A DNA stretch of 64,000 bases from Marinoscillum sp049115815 (GCA_049115815.1 JAGDZO010000006.1:186001-250000); one strand, 5' to 3'. Positions 45,747 to 55,786 are shown, numbered from the stretch's first letter. Notes: generated by a model from the sequence alone, not told the origin. Numbers and translations are program-made.

Positions 45747-47981
45747 ATGAAGCATTTTTTAGTAATTGGCATTGTAGCAACTCTCCTTATCTCAGGATGC
45801 TCAGATCGAGCTGAGGGTTTGGTAAGTGATATTGAGGATTTTAATAGCGCAGTAGCAAATGCCACTCCTGGTTCGGTGATCACTATGGCTAATGGTGTGT
45901 GGAATGATGTGGAACTAAAGTTTACCGGAAAAGGTGAAGAATCAAATCTTATTAGACTACAGGCTCAAACCCCAGGTGAAGTAATCATATCTGGCCAATC
46001 CAACCTTGCCTTGTCTGGTGAATATTTGGAGGTGTCTGGATTGGTATTTAGAAATGGGTATACTCCAACTAGTGAGGTCATTTCCTTTAAGACTAGTAAC
46101 AAGGCGGTAGCCAATAATAGCCGCGTAACCAATTGTGTTATCGATGATTTCTCTAATCCAGAGAGATTTGATTCGGATTATTGGGTGGGGCTATATGGAA
46201 AGAACAATCAGTTTGATCACAATTCCCTAATCGGGAAAAGAAATTTAGGAGTGACCATGGCCGTCCGTTTGAAGGGCGAACACAATCAGGAAAATGGTCA
46301 TGTTATAGAATACAATTATTTCGGAACCAGACAGACGCTTGGCTCTAATGGCGGGGAGACTTTAAGAATTGGAACGAGCCATTACTCACGAACCTATAGT
46401 AACACCAAAGTTCGATTCAACTATTTTGATAGAGCAAGTGGCGAACTTGAGATTATTTCTAGCAAGTCATGTGGAAATGAGATTCACAATAATGTTTTCT
46501 ACGAATGTCAGGGTACTTTGACTATGCGACATGGTCATCATACACTAGTAGAGAACAATTACTTTCTAGGAAATCGAAAGCCTAATACAGGAGGAATTAG
46601 GATCATCAACGAATACCAAACCGTAAGGAAGAATTATCTATTTGGACTGACTGGTCATCGTTTCAGATCGGCTCTTACCATTATGAATGGTATATATAAT
46701 TCGCCGATTAATAGATACAATCAAGTGGTGGATTCCAAGATGGACAACAACTTGGTCATCAATAGCGATTTTATACAGTTTTGTGCTGGTAGTGATGAAG
46801 AACGTACCGCAACTCCTATAGGATCTTCTTTCTCTAATAATCTTATTCTAGGCACGACCAACTTAGAACCTTTTACCATTTTTGATGATGTATCAGGGAT
46901 TACTTTCAATGGGAATCTACTGAATGAAGGAATCAAGAAACCTTTGGATGATGGTTTTGAGCATGTATCTGCAAGTCTCTCAAATAATGACTCTGGCTTG
47001 ACTGTTCCACAGAAAGACTTATTGGATAGGATTGATTTTGGTTCGGTATCGCTTCCTGTGACACTTGACCAAGTAGGGGCGAACTATTATCCTAAAGTTC
47101 CGAGAAGGAGTGTCTTTTCAGGAAAAAATACTGTTAAAGTCTCCTCAGGAACCAATACTCTTTTGGAGGCATTAGCAACTAGCAGCCCTGGTGATGTGCT
47201 AGAATTAGAAGGAGGTAAGACTTACCTATTAACGAAGTATGCAATCGTGAAGCACCCAATTACTATTAAAGCATCGGGTAGCGATAATGCCATTATCCAG
47301 TCAGAGAAACAAAGCTTTTTCAAACTTGAAAACGGTGGATCTTTACGTTTTCAGAAAATTACTTTTGATGGCAATGAGTCGCCAGACCAAGCTGGGAACA
47401 ATGTGATAAGCACGAGCAAGTATTCTATGAATAAGAACTATGCACTTATCGTAGAAGACTGCATGGTCAAAGATTTAGATAAGAATCATTCTTTTGATTT
47501 TTTGAAATCCTACCAGCACACTTTCGCGGACTCAATTCACATCATCAATACGCAGATGACCAATATTACTGGTTCGATTTTGAAACTTGATGCAGAGGTT
47601 GAAGACCTTGGAATCTACAATGTTGAGAATCTAAGAATAGTAAATTCTAGTTTTGATGATGTAGAAGGCATTATCGCTAGTGTATATCGGGGTGGAACAG
47701 ATGAGAGTACTTTCGGCCCAATCGTCAATATTGAAAATGTAACGATCAATGAAAGTGGTAAAGGAAAACGCAACAAATTGGATGCAGCTCTTCGCTTCCA
47801 TGGCGTTCAGAAGCTCAATGTCTCTAATGTTGAAATAACTGATAGCAAGGGAGTTGACCTCTTTTTGACCAATGGCGAGCCAATCTCCGAATTAAAGGAC
47901 ATTGATTTTGTCAATTCACCTGGATTAAAAGCCAATAGCACTGAATATAAGACTAGTAACATAACCATGTCAAAGAAGTGA
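45747..47981 (+). CDS. PL6 alginate lyase lipoprotein with second beta-helix domain (AlyGC-like)
   Basis: A 744-residue lipoprotein. I prefer the ATG at 45747 over the GTG at 45720 because it gives a compact signal with lipobox ISGC (Cys18). The N-terminal PL6 beta-helix (about 25-455) has calcium ligands E233 and E235 and the catalytic pair K240 and R261. From memory this spacing equals AlyGC (E213, E215, K220, R241). Residues about 455-744 form another right-handed beta-helix (TNTLLEALATSSPGDVLELEGG onward), the arrangement of exolytic two-domain PL6 enzymes. It probably trims oligoalginate in the periplasm. Its stop overlaps the PL17 start. Confidence 0.92.
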   Translation: MKHFLVIGIVATLLISGCSDRAEGLVSDIEDFNSAVANATPGSVITMANGVWNDVELKFTGKGEESNLIRLQAQTPGEVIISGQSNLALSGEYLEVSGLVFRNGYTPTSEVISFKTSNKAVANNSRVTNCVIDDFSNPERFDSDYWVGLYGKNNQFDHNSLIGKRNLGVTMAVRLKGEHNQENGHVIEYNYFGTRQTLGSNGGETLRIGTSHYSRTYSNTKVRFNYFDRASGELEIISSKSCGNEIHNNVFYECQGTLTMRHGHHTLVENNYFLGNRKPNTGGIRIINEYQTVRKNYLFGLTGHRFRSALTIMNGIYNSPINRYNQVVDSKMDNNLVINSDFIQFCAGSDEERTATPIGSSFSNNLILGTTNLEPFTIFDDVSGITFNGNLLNEGIKKPLDDGFEHVSASLSNNDSGLTVPQKDLLDRIDFGSVSLPVTLDQVGANYYPKVPRRSVFSGKNTVKVSSGTNTLLEALATSSPGDVLELEGGKTYLLTKYAIVKHPITIKASGSDNAIIQSEKQSFFKLENGGSLRFQKITFDGNESPDQAGNNVISTSKYSMNKNYALIVEDCMVKDLDKNHSFDFLKSYQHTFADSIHIINTQMTNITGSILKLDAEVEDLGIYNVENLRIVNSSFDDVEGIIASVYRGGTDESTFGPIVNIENVTINESGKGKRNKLDAALRFHGVQKLNVSNVEITDSKGVDLFLTNGEPISELKDIDFVNSPGLKANSTEYKTSNITMSKK

Positions 47982-50212
47982 GATATGCCCTTGTCATATT
48001 ACTCGTAATCGTATCTTGGTTAGGTTATGGCCAATCGCACCCTAGCTTGATAATGACGGTAGATGGAGTATCCTCTATCCGTGAAAACCTTGGAAAAGCT
48101 CCGCTTTTCGATGCTACTTTGGCTCAAGTAATCCGAGATGTAGATGGAGCCATTGCCCGTGGAATTGATGTACCTATTCCGAAAGATTTGGCGGGAGGAT
48201 ATACTCACGAACAGCACAAGGATAATTTCTTCATCTTGCAAAAAGCTGGAGCCTTGTACCAAATCACACAAGATGAGAAATATGCCATCTATGTGCGAGA
48301 TGTTCTGCTCGCTTACAAAGAGATGTATCCTAAGCTAGATCGTCATCCAGCCGAACGTTCGTATGCTCGTGGTAAACTGTTTTGGCAGTGTCTGAATGAC
48401 GCCAATTGGTTAGTATATGTTAGTCAGGCTTATGATTGTATATATGATTGGTTGAGCCCTAAAGAAAGAAAATCCTTCAATAAGGAGCTTTTTCGGCCTA
48501 TGGCTGATTTCTTGTCTGTAGAGACTCCTCAGTTCTTCAATAGAATTCACAACCATAGTACCTGGGGTAATGCTGCCGTAGGTATGATTGGGCTGGTGAT
48601 GGAAGACGATGAGCTCGTGCAGCGTGCCTTGTATGGTGCAAAAGATGTTGACTTGAAGAGCTCCGCTGTAGATAATGATGGAGGAACCATCACCACTGAG
48701 GGTGAGATGGGTTTTTTGTCTCAAATAGACAATGCATTCTCTCCAGATGGCTATTACACGGAAGGGCCATATTACCAACGCTATGCGATGTATCCGTTCT
48801 TGATATTTGCCGAATCATTAGAGAACAAGAAACCGGATCTGAAAATATTTGAGTACAACAATGCTGTACTGCTTAAAGGGGTGGCTGCATTACTCAATCA
48901 AACCAATAAGGCAGGGGAGTTTTTCCCAATTAATGATTCCCAAAAAGGGATGTCATATATGTCCAGAGAGTTAATCACAGCTGTCAGTATGGCCTATTAC
49001 TATGGAGACCAGAACCCTACATTGCTTTCGGTGATCAAGGAGCAAGGAGTTGTTTCGCTTGATCAGACCGGTATGCTCTCCGCCAAAGATTTGGCTGAAG
49101 GAAAGGCACAGCCTTTCGTTATGAAAAGTATCGAGCTGAGGGATGGTGGCAAAGGAGATGAGGGTGCCATTGGAATTCTTAGAGGAAGAAACAATCCTGA
49201 GGATGAACTTACGGTATTGATGAAATACTCCAAGCATGGCATGGGGCACGGACATTTCGACAAACTATCATTCTTGGCGTACTTCAATGAAAAAGAACTT
49301 TTTCAGGATTATGGAGCGGCCAGATGGGTGAACATTGAGCAGAAAGATGGTGGCGGATATTTGAAAGAGAATCATAGCTGGGCAAAGCATACCATAGCTC
49401 ATAATACGTTGGTACTTGATCAAAAGTCACAATTTGATGGCAAGGTCAAACCAGCGGATTTGAATCACCCAGACCCATATCTTTTTGATACGTCAGATCC
49501 CAATGTACAAGTGATGAGCGCAGTAGATTCTAATAGTTATGCTGGGAGTAAGATGCAGCGCACGATGGTTATGATCAAAAATTCAATGTTCGATCACCCA
49601 CTTTTACTGGATTTGTTTACTATAACATCTGATAAATCACACAGCTATGAACTGCCCTATTATTATAAGGGCGAGTTGATGCAAACAAGCTTTGTGAAAA
49701 ATCCGGAAACCACACTGTCGACAATGGGAGAGGGATTCGGTTATCAACATCTTTGGAAAGTGGCTACAGGAGATGCTACAGGTGAAGTGACTCAGGTCAA
49801 TTGGTTCGATAAGGAAGTATTCTATACCCTCACGGCTGCAGCTGAGAAGGGGGACAGCTACACTTTTGGTAGAATTGGAGCTAATGATCCAAACTTCAAT
49901 CTTAGACGAGATCCAGTTTTCATCATCAACCGTTCGGGAGAAGAAAACGAGTTGTTCGCTTCGGTTCTAGAAGTGCATGGCAGTTATTCTTATGTGACCG
50001 AAAAACCAGTAAATCCTTACGGAATTATAAAGCGTGTAGAAGTATTACATCACAGTAATGAATATACCATTGTGAGTTTTGGAAATGATGCCGATGATTC
50101 ATGGACCTACATGATGTCTAACATGGATAATTCGGAGGATTCCAAACATGACGTGGATGTTGACGGTACCTCATATTCCTGGGAAGGAGTATTTCAATTA
50201 TTGAAAAATTAA
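47978..50212 (+). CDS. PL17 oligoalginate lyase
   Basis: Exolytic lyase that releases unsaturated monouronate from alginate oligosaccharides. The 744-residue protein begins at a GTG overlapping the previous stop (GTGA). This start is chosen because it yields a signal peptide ending near YGQ, while the next ATG falls beyond it. The N-terminal alpha/alpha toroid contains FNRIHNHSTWGN with N192 and H193 as likely catalytic residues, and SPDGYYTEGPYYQRYA with the catalytic tyrosine. The C-terminal heparinase II/III-like beta-sandwich follows (KHGMGHGHFDKLSFLAYF). The product is converted to DEH by KdgF, encoded next. Confidence 0.93.
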   Translation: MRYALVILLVIVSWLGYGQSHPSLIMTVDGVSSIRENLGKAPLFDATLAQVIRDVDGAIARGIDVPIPKDLAGGYTHEQHKDNFFILQKAGALYQITQDEKYAIYVRDVLLAYKEMYPKLDRHPAERSYARGKLFWQCLNDANWLVYVSQAYDCIYDWLSPKERKSFNKELFRPMADFLSVETPQFFNRIHNHSTWGNAAVGMIGLVMEDDELVQRALYGAKDVDLKSSAVDNDGGTITTEGEMGFLSQIDNAFSPDGYYTEGPYYQRYAMYPFLIFAESLENKKPDLKIFEYNNAVLLKGVAALLNQTNKAGEFFPINDSQKGMSYMSRELITAVSMAYYYGDQNPTLLSVIKEQGVVSLDQTGMLSAKDLAEGKAQPFVMKSIELRDGGKGDEGAIGILRGRNNPEDELTVLMKYSKHGMGHGHFDKLSFLAYFNEKELFQDYGAARWVNIEQKDGGGYLKENHSWAKHTIAHNTLVLDQKSQFDGKVKPADLNHPDPYLFDTSDPNVQVMSAVDSNSYAGSKMQRTMVMIKNSMFDHPLLLDLFTITSDKSHSYELPYYYKGELMQTSFVKNPETTLSTMGEGFGYQHLWKVATGDATGEVTQVNWFDKEVFYTLTAAAEKGDSYTFGRIGANDPNFNLRRDPVFIINRSGEENELFASVLEVHGSYSYVTEKPVNPYGIIKRVEVLHHSNEYTIVSFGNDADDSWTYMMSNMDNSEDSKHDVDVDGTSYSWEGVFQLLKN

Positions 50213-50226
50213 AACATAAAGAAAGA

Positions 50227-50604
50227 ATGAGTCGAGCAAGCGAAAAATACATTTTGACAAAGAACATGGAGTGGGAAGTACTCGGAGGTGGAGTATCACG
50301 CAAGTTTTTGGGTTTTGATAACCAAATCATGATGGTTCAGGTAAAGTTTGAAAAAGGTGCCTTGGGATCTCCTCATCAGCATTTTCATACGCAGGCGACT
50401 TATGTTGTTTCTGGAAAATTCGAATTCACCATAGACGGTGTAAAGCAAATAGTAGAAGGTGGTGATGGTGTTTACATTGAACCAAACCTATTGCATAGCG
50501 CTGTATGTCTCGAAGAGGGAATGCTCATCGATACATTCAGCCCAGTTAGGGAAGACTTCCTGGATGGTTCTGGTGTTTCATACTTTGGAGACAAAGAAGA
50601 CTAA
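50227..50604 (+). CDS. kdgF: KdgF-like cupin, unsaturated uronate ring-opening enzyme
   Basis: A 125-residue single cupin that converts 4,5-unsaturated monouronate to linear 4-deoxy-L-erythro-5-hexoseulose uronate (DEH). Metal ligands appear as H50 and H52 in SPHQHFHTQ with Q56, and H90 in EPNLLHS. No signal peptide is present, so it acts in the cytoplasm. It lies 14 nt after the PL17 gene and 41 nt before the transporter gene, exactly where the pathway needs it. Confidence 0.9.
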   Translation: MSRASEKYILTKNMEWEVLGGGVSRKFLGFDNQIMMVQVKFEKGALGSPHQHFHTQATYVVSGKFEFTIDGVKQIVEGGDGVYIEPNLLHSAVCLEEGMLIDTFSPVREDFLDGSGVSYFGDKED

Positions 50605-50645
50605 ACCATTGATTAAATGATAGTTACACTTAAAAATCAAAAGTT

Positions 50646-51911
50646 ATGAAACTAAAAGGACTCAGATGGTGGATCATCGGGCTTGTGTGCCTGGCTACTG
50701 TAATCAACTATATTGATCGTTCTGCTCTGGCTATCATGTGGCCAGATATTTCTAAAGATTTAGGAATGGACAAGAATGACTATGCATTGATACTCAATGT
50801 GTTTTTGGTGGCTTATGCGATAGGACAGTCACTCTCTGGTAAGATGTTCGATAAGATCGGGACAAGAATGGGATTTGTGGTTTCTATCACGGTATGGGGA
50901 TTGGCAACTGCGGTTCATGCTTTGGCGCGAGGTGTTTTCTCATTTAGTTTTTTCCGCGTACTACTAGGATTAGGAGAAGCCGGAAACTGGCCTGGAGCTG
51001 TTAAGAGTAATGCAGAATGGTTCCCTATTAAGGAAAGAGCTCTGGCACAAGGAATCTTTAATTCTGGAGCGGCATTGGGTTCGATCGTGGCACCTCCATT
51101 GATTGCGATCGTATGGTTAGCCATAGGATGGGAATACACCTTCGCATTGTTAGGCCTGCTGGGTCTACTTTGGGTGATTCCATGGATGATCATCAACAAA
51201 GATGTGCCAAGTAAGCACCCTTGGATTACGGAGGAAGAGAGGAAACACATCGTCTCTGGTATGGAAGAAATCAAGAAGGACGAGAGCAGTGAAGAAGGTT
51301 TGAGCATGATGCAGATCCTTTCTCATAGAGAGTCTTGGGCGGTATTGGCTTCAAGGTTTTTTGTAGAACCAATCTGGTGGCTTTTCGTGGGCTGGATGCC
51401 GATTTATCTGGCGGATGTATATGGTTTCAATGTAAAGGAAATAGGATTTTTTGCTTGGGTTCCTTACGTAGGAGCTGCATTGGGTAGTTTGTCAGGTGGG
51501 TACTACTCTGGAAAACTGATGATGAAAGGCGCAAGCGTAGACAAAGCAAGGAAGCAGACAATTCTTGTTGGATGTGTGATCATGTTCTTGGGACTGGTAG
51601 CCACTATTCTGGCAGGTGATACTCCTGTCAAGTTTGTAGCGATTGTTGCTGTGGTGCTTTACGGATTTCAGTTCGTTATTTCCAATATTCAAACGATTCC
51701 AAGTGATCTATTCAGTGGTAAGTCTGTGGGGTCGCTGGCAGGACTTGGAGGTACTGTAGGTATCTTCTCAGTAATCGTCATGAACTTCTTGGTGCCTGTG
51801 ATCACAGACAATTTTTCTTACACACCAATATTTATCATGATTGCGGTTTTTGTTCCGCTTGGATTTTTATCAATAAGATTTTTTGCAAAAGAGATAAAGC
51901 CGGTAGGCTGA
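50646..51911 (+). CDS. MFS transporter, hexuronate (ACS/ExuT) type
   Basis: An inner-membrane transporter of 421 residues with about 12 helices, in the anion:cation symporter family. Typical features are NYIDRSALAIMWPDISKDLGM in the first helix region, GKMFDKIGTRMGF in the helix 2-3 loop and LGLGEAGNWPGAVKSNAEWFPIKERALAQGI in helices 4-5. Substrates in this family are hexuronates and related acids. Here it most likely imports unsaturated monouronate or DEH from the periplasm, in line with adjacent kdgF and DEH reductase genes. Confidence 0.88.
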   Translation: MKLKGLRWWIIGLVCLATVINYIDRSALAIMWPDISKDLGMDKNDYALILNVFLVAYAIGQSLSGKMFDKIGTRMGFVVSITVWGLATAVHALARGVFSFSFFRVLLGLGEAGNWPGAVKSNAEWFPIKERALAQGIFNSGAALGSIVAPPLIAIVWLAIGWEYTFALLGLLGLLWVIPWMIINKDVPSKHPWITEEERKHIVSGMEEIKKDESSEEGLSMMQILSHRESWAVLASRFFVEPIWWLFVGWMPIYLADVYGFNVKEIGFFAWVPYVGAALGSLSGGYYSGKLMMKGASVDKARKQTILVGCVIMFLGLVATILAGDTPVKFVAIVAVVLYGFQFVISNIQTIPSDLFSGKSVGSLAGLGGTVGIFSVIVMNFLVPVITDNFSYTPIFIMIAVFVPLGFLSIRFFAKEIKPVG

Positions 51912-51948
51912 TTAAAATAATATCATTAAGTAATAACTAAACAGAGAA

Positions 51949-52710
51949 ATGGATTCAGAAAAAAAAGTAGCAATAATAACAGGAGCAACAGGTGGAATAG
52001 GATTTCAAGTTGCAAAAAGATTGGGGGAAGATGGATTTACTGTTGTATTGAACGGTATTCAAGATGAAGATGGAGCGGCTAGAGTAAAAGAATTGGAAGC
52101 TGAGGGAATCACAGCTGAGTACTATGGATTTGATGTGACCAGCGATGAAGCTGTTACCTCTAATATCAAGGCAATTGGTGAGAAATATGGCAGAATAGAT
52201 GTCTTGGTAAACAATGCAGGAGGACTTGGTGGAAGATCAAGATTCGAAGAAATGACTACTGAGTTTTATAGATCAGTAATGGCTTTGAACTTGGATTCTG
52301 TGTTTTTCGCTTCGAGAGCCGCTATACCATACCTAAAGAAGGGAGAAAACGCTTCTATCATCAATTATACATCCAATGCCGGATGGAATGCTGGTGGGCC
52401 AGGAGCTGGAGTGTACGGAACCTCCAAAGCTGGTGTGCATGCCATTACAAGAGCCTTAGCTAAAGATCTTGCCGAATATGGTATTCGCGTGAATGCAGTT
52501 TCTCCAGGAACTATCGATACGCCGTTTCATGCGCAAATCAAGTCTACCAAGCCAGAAGTGTTTGCATCTTGGAAAAACAACATTCTTTTGGGCAGATTGG
52601 GGCAACCTGAAGAAGTAGCTTCAGTGGTGTCATTCCTTGCAGGAAAAGACGCGTCATTTATCACAGCTGAAACCATCCAAGTTGGTGGTGGACAAGCTTT
52701 GGGTATATAA
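51949..52710 (+). CDS. SDR, probable DEH reductase 1
   Basis: A 253-residue short-chain dehydrogenase expected to reduce DEH to 2-keto-3-deoxygluconate. Motifs: TGATGGIG (11-18), NNAG, S142 and Y156-xxx-K160 (YGTSK). The pathway gap between KdgF and KDG kinase needs such an enzyme, and it lies between the transporter and kinase genes. A second SDR at 62091 has the same catalytic numbering but differs after strand beta-2, which may mean a different cofactor preference. Confidence 0.83.
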   Translation: MDSEKKVAIITGATGGIGFQVAKRLGEDGFTVVLNGIQDEDGAARVKELEAEGITAEYYGFDVTSDEAVTSNIKAIGEKYGRIDVLVNNAGGLGGRSRFEEMTTEFYRSVMALNLDSVFFASRAAIPYLKKGENASIINYTSNAGWNAGGPGAGVYGTSKAGVHAITRALAKDLAEYGIRVNAVSPGTIDTPFHAQIKSTKPEVFASWKNNILLGRLGQPEEVASVVSFLAGKDASFITAETIQVGGGQALGI

Positions 52711-52816
52711 TATCTAAATGATGTGGGTATTCATTGGTCAGTTTCATATTGATCAGTGAGTACTCATATTTTGGACTTGACCTTAGCTAGAATCGCTAGA
52801 ATCAGATCTTTTGATT

Positions 52817-53569
52817 ATGGAGTTATTAGAGTATTTGGTTCTTGTGATAGTAGGGGTAATCGCTGGATTCCTCAACGTAGTGGCAGGAGGGGGATCCCTT
52901 CTTACTTTGCCTACTATGATTTTCATGGGGTTGCCTCCCAATGTGGCTAACGCTACCAATCGAGTAGCTATTCTTTGGCAAAATGTATTTGCCATCAAAA
53001 AATTCAAGAGCGCGGGAGTAGTTGATTCTAGGTATAGTATTTACCTAGGACTTGCAGCTGTGCCAGGAGCCATACTAGGGGCGGTTCTGGCAGTTGACAT
53101 AGACGGTGCGCTGTTCACGAAGATCTTGTCTGTCATCATGTTGGTTGTGGGGTTCTTGATTGTGTTTGGCTCTCCTTCGGCTAAACCAAAAGAAACTTCT
53201 AAGGCAAAAGAGAAAAGCATTTTTTGGGGTGTTGTCTCATTTTTTCTGATTGGAGTTTATGGAGGTTTTATTCATGCTGGTGTAGGTTTTATTATTATAC
53301 TGGTTTTAACACAACTCACGCAGGAGTCACTGGTAAGGATCAACAGTATTAAAGTTATTATAGCCTTTATATACACGGCTGCTGTTGTTTTGGTCTTCAT
53401 ATTCAATGGAGTGATCAACTGGGAATATGGCATTACACTAGCTGTGGGTACCTCGATAGGTGGTTGGCTAGGGAGCTATTTTTCTATCAAAAAGGGAGAC
53501 AAATGGATCAAAGCTTTTCTACTCATTACGATAATCGCCATGGTGATTAAGCTTTGGTTCTACCATTGA
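52817..53569 (+). CDS. TSUP (TauE/SafE)-family membrane transporter
   Basis: A 250-residue inner-membrane protein; the ATG at 52817 is preferred over a TTG two codons upstream. Two repeat halves are visible: GFLNVVAGGGSLLTLPTMIFMG (about residues 18-39) and GGFIHAGVGFIIILVLTQLT (about 153-172), with 7-8 hydrophobic helices. The family moves organosulfur compounds, sulfite and small organic anions. Its job in an alginate operon is unclear: it might export a small acid, or act on sulfite or sulfate from the sulfatase region. It lies between the DEH reductase and KDG kinase genes. Confidence 0.85.
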   Translation: MELLEYLVLVIVGVIAGFLNVVAGGGSLLTLPTMIFMGLPPNVANATNRVAILWQNVFAIKKFKSAGVVDSRYSIYLGLAAVPGAILGAVLAVDIDGALFTKILSVIMLVVGFLIVFGSPSAKPKETSKAKEKSIFWGVVSFFLIGVYGGFIHAGVGFIIILVLTQLTQESLVRINSIKVIIAFIYTAAVVLVFIFNGVINWEYGITLAVGTSIGGWLGSYFSIKKGDKWIKAFLLITIIAMVIKLWFYH

Positions 53570-53646
53570 ACAACATCGGTGCTATTGATTTAGGAGACCC
53601 AATGAACAAATATCAAATTGATTGATGAATCTAAAATTTGGAAATC

Positions 53647-54669
53647 ATGAATACCAATGAAAGTAAGAGAGTGGTAACCTTCGGAGAAGTGATGATGCGT
53701 CTTTCGCCTCCAGGTTATGCTAAGTTTTCGCAGACTAACACTTTAGAACTAGCCTATGGAGGTGGAGAGGCTAATGTAGCCATCTCTCTGGCTTATCTGG
53801 GTTTTAAGGCCAAACATGTCACAAGATTCCCCGAAAATTTGATTGGTCGCGCTGCGGCTCAATTTTTAAGGCAAAACTGGCTCGATACGGCTCATGTTAT
53901 ATATGGTGACCAGCGTATGGGTCAATATTTTTTGGAGAAAGGAGCGGTCCATCGAGCAAGTGAGGTGGTTTATGAACGAGAGAATTCCGCATTTGCGAAA
54001 CTCAAGCCAGAGATGTTTGACTGGGAAGAGATTCTGAAAGAAGCTGATTGGTTTCATTGGACAGGGATCACACCTGCCATTTCTCAAGGGACGGCTGACG
54101 CCTGCTTAGAAGCTATTAAGGTCGCTAATAAATTGGGTGTTACAGTGTCTGCCGATATCAACTCACGTAAAAATCTGTGGCAATACGGAAAGTCGAGACA
54201 TGAGGTGCTTCCTGATCTCATCTCGAGATGCGATGTGCTGATGGCGAGTGAGTACGACTTGATTGACATTTTTCAACTCGATATGGATCCAAATACTTCG
54301 ACACTTGATCAGGTAGCTAGTAAAGTGGATAGCAAGATCCCCAGAGTTAAGAAGATTTTTGATAAAACTCGAGAGCCTTTGAGCGCTTCACACAATCGAA
54401 TTAAAGGGAAAATGTGGAATGGATCGGAAATTTTGGAAACAGCCAATTTGGACGTTACGCACATTGTTGACCGAGTAGGGACTGGAGATGCCTACTGTGC
54501 AGGAGTTATCTACGGACTTTTGCACTATGAGGACGACCAGAAGGCACTCAATTTCGCAGCTGCAGCTTGTGCGCTAAAGCATACCGTAGAAGGAGATGCC
54601 AATATGGTTTCGTTTGAAAATGTAAGGAATTTAGCAGAGGGAGATACTTCGGCTAAAATCATCAGATAG
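53647..54669 (+). CDS. kdgK: 2-keto-3-deoxygluconate kinase (PfkB family)
   Basis: Phosphorylates KDG to KDPG, the last step before KDPG aldolase. The 340-residue protein starts at the ATG at 53647, because the upstream TTG lacks support. PfkB features: VVTFGEVMMRLSPPG at the N-terminus, AYGGGEANVAISLAYLG, and the catalytic GTGDAYCAG with D281 near the C-terminus. It serves both alginate (through DEH) and glucuronate (through UxuA). No KDPG aldolase gene is in the window. Confidence 0.92.
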   Translation: MNTNESKRVVTFGEVMMRLSPPGYAKFSQTNTLELAYGGGEANVAISLAYLGFKAKHVTRFPENLIGRAAAQFLRQNWLDTAHVIYGDQRMGQYFLEKGAVHRASEVVYERENSAFAKLKPEMFDWEEILKEADWFHWTGITPAISQGTADACLEAIKVANKLGVTVSADINSRKNLWQYGKSRHEVLPDLISRCDVLMASEYDLIDIFQLDMDPNTSTLDQVASKVDSKIPRVKKIFDKTREPLSASHNRIKGKMWNGSEILETANLDVTHIVDRVGTGDAYCAGVIYGLLHYEDDQKALNFAAAACALKHTVEGDANMVSFENVRNLAEGDTSAKIIR

Positions 54670-54688
54670 GAATTAAATCGGATAGATC

Positions 54689-55786
54689 ATGAGCACGTCA
54701 ATCAACCATAAAAATATCACATCGCTTATTTTCATCGCAATTCTAAACTTCATATTGCTTGTTGGTTGTAATGATGATACACAACCAATAGCTGTTCCTC
54801 AGGATGATGAGGAAGAGACCGACGAAGATTCAACTAGCGTTAACGTCCCTATTGAGATCTTTCCGAGTGATGCGCTTGCTTATTTCGATCAATGGAAAAT
54901 TACTTTGGGTTCCGGATCTTCGGAGAATAACCTGATAAATTTTAAGCATCCTTATTATTTCTATGGCATTGATAATGGAACAAAATGGGTGATTTATAAA
55001 ACTCCTAACTCAGGGGGCACCACGCCCAATTCATCTAATACCAGATCAGAGCTTCGTCAGTTTGAAGAATGGACACCAGAAGTGGGAGGTAAGCTAACAG
55101 GTACTCTGAAGGTAGTTCATGTTTCTACTACAGCAGATGCCAGAGTTCCGGCATCTTTCTCAGTTGTAGTAGGACAGATTCATAGCGCCGAGGGGCATAA
55201 AAATGAGCCTCTCAAAATCTATTACAAGAAATTCCCCGGACATACAAAAGGTTCCGTTTTCTGGAATTATGAAATCAACACAAGTGGAGATAACTCTGAA
55301 CGTTGGGACGTTTCCAAAGCTGCGTGGGGCTATGACTGGTCAGTTGTGGGGGCGCAGGCAGATTCATACCCAGCAGAGCCTGCTGACGGTATTGAGCTTA
55401 ACGAGGAGTTTAGTTATGAAGTGAATGTGTATAATGGAGTCATGTACCTGACTTTCTCAAGTGATGGTCACCCAACTCAAACGTTTATCAAAAATCTAAT
55501 TGCTTCGGATTATACAGAGTATGCCAATATTCCCGATCAGGTATTGACCGTGTTTGAGTCCACAGGCCAAGATGGAGTAGAAGTGGCCAATGCATATGCT
55601 GGTGAACTACAATACTTCAAACAAGGTGCTTACAATCAGACTAATGGAAAAGACCCGGCTGACAACATGGTTTGGTCTACCGGCGCAGAGACTTATGGCG
55701 GAAACCTGACCCAGCAATATTCAAATGGTAGCTATACAGAGGTTTGGTTTAGAGAGGCAAGTGTTGGGTCTGGAACTCGGCCTTAA
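54689..55786 (+). CDS. PL7 alginate lyase lipoprotein 1
   Basis: A 365-residue endolytic alginate lyase with a jelly-roll fold. The N-terminus has lipobox VGC (Cys27) followed by NDD, which fits surface display. Family motifs are all present: R119-SELR, Q163-I-H165 and YFKQGAYNQ with the catalytic Y315. A low-complexity acidic linker (DDEEETDEDS) separates the lipid anchor from the catalytic domain. It follows kdgK by 19 nt and is probably the last gene of the operon. A close relative lies at the right edge of the window. Confidence 0.93.
   Translation: MSTSINHKNITSLIFIAILNFILLVGCNDDTQPIAVPQDDEEETDEDSTSVNVPIEIFPSDALAYFDQWKITLGSGSSENNLINFKHPYYFYGIDNGTKWVIYKTPNSGGTTPNSSNTRSELRQFEEWTPEVGGKLTGTLKVVHVSTTADARVPASFSVVVGQIHSAEGHKNEPLKIYYKKFPGHTKGSVFWNYEINTSGDNSERWDVSKAAWGYDWSVVGAQADSYPAEPADGIELNEEFSYEVNVYNGVMYLTFSSDGHPTQTFIKNLIASDYTEYANIPDQVLTVFESTGQDGVEVANAYAGELQYFKQGAYNQTNGKDPADNMVWSTGAETYGGNLTQQYSNGSYTEVWFREASVGSGTRP

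Noticed and set aside
52817..53569. Interpretation of the TSUP gene as a sulfite exporter for the sulfatase products
   Set aside because: Sulfatases release sulfate, not sulfite, and the gene is 28 kb away inside the alginate operon. It is left open only as a weak alternative.
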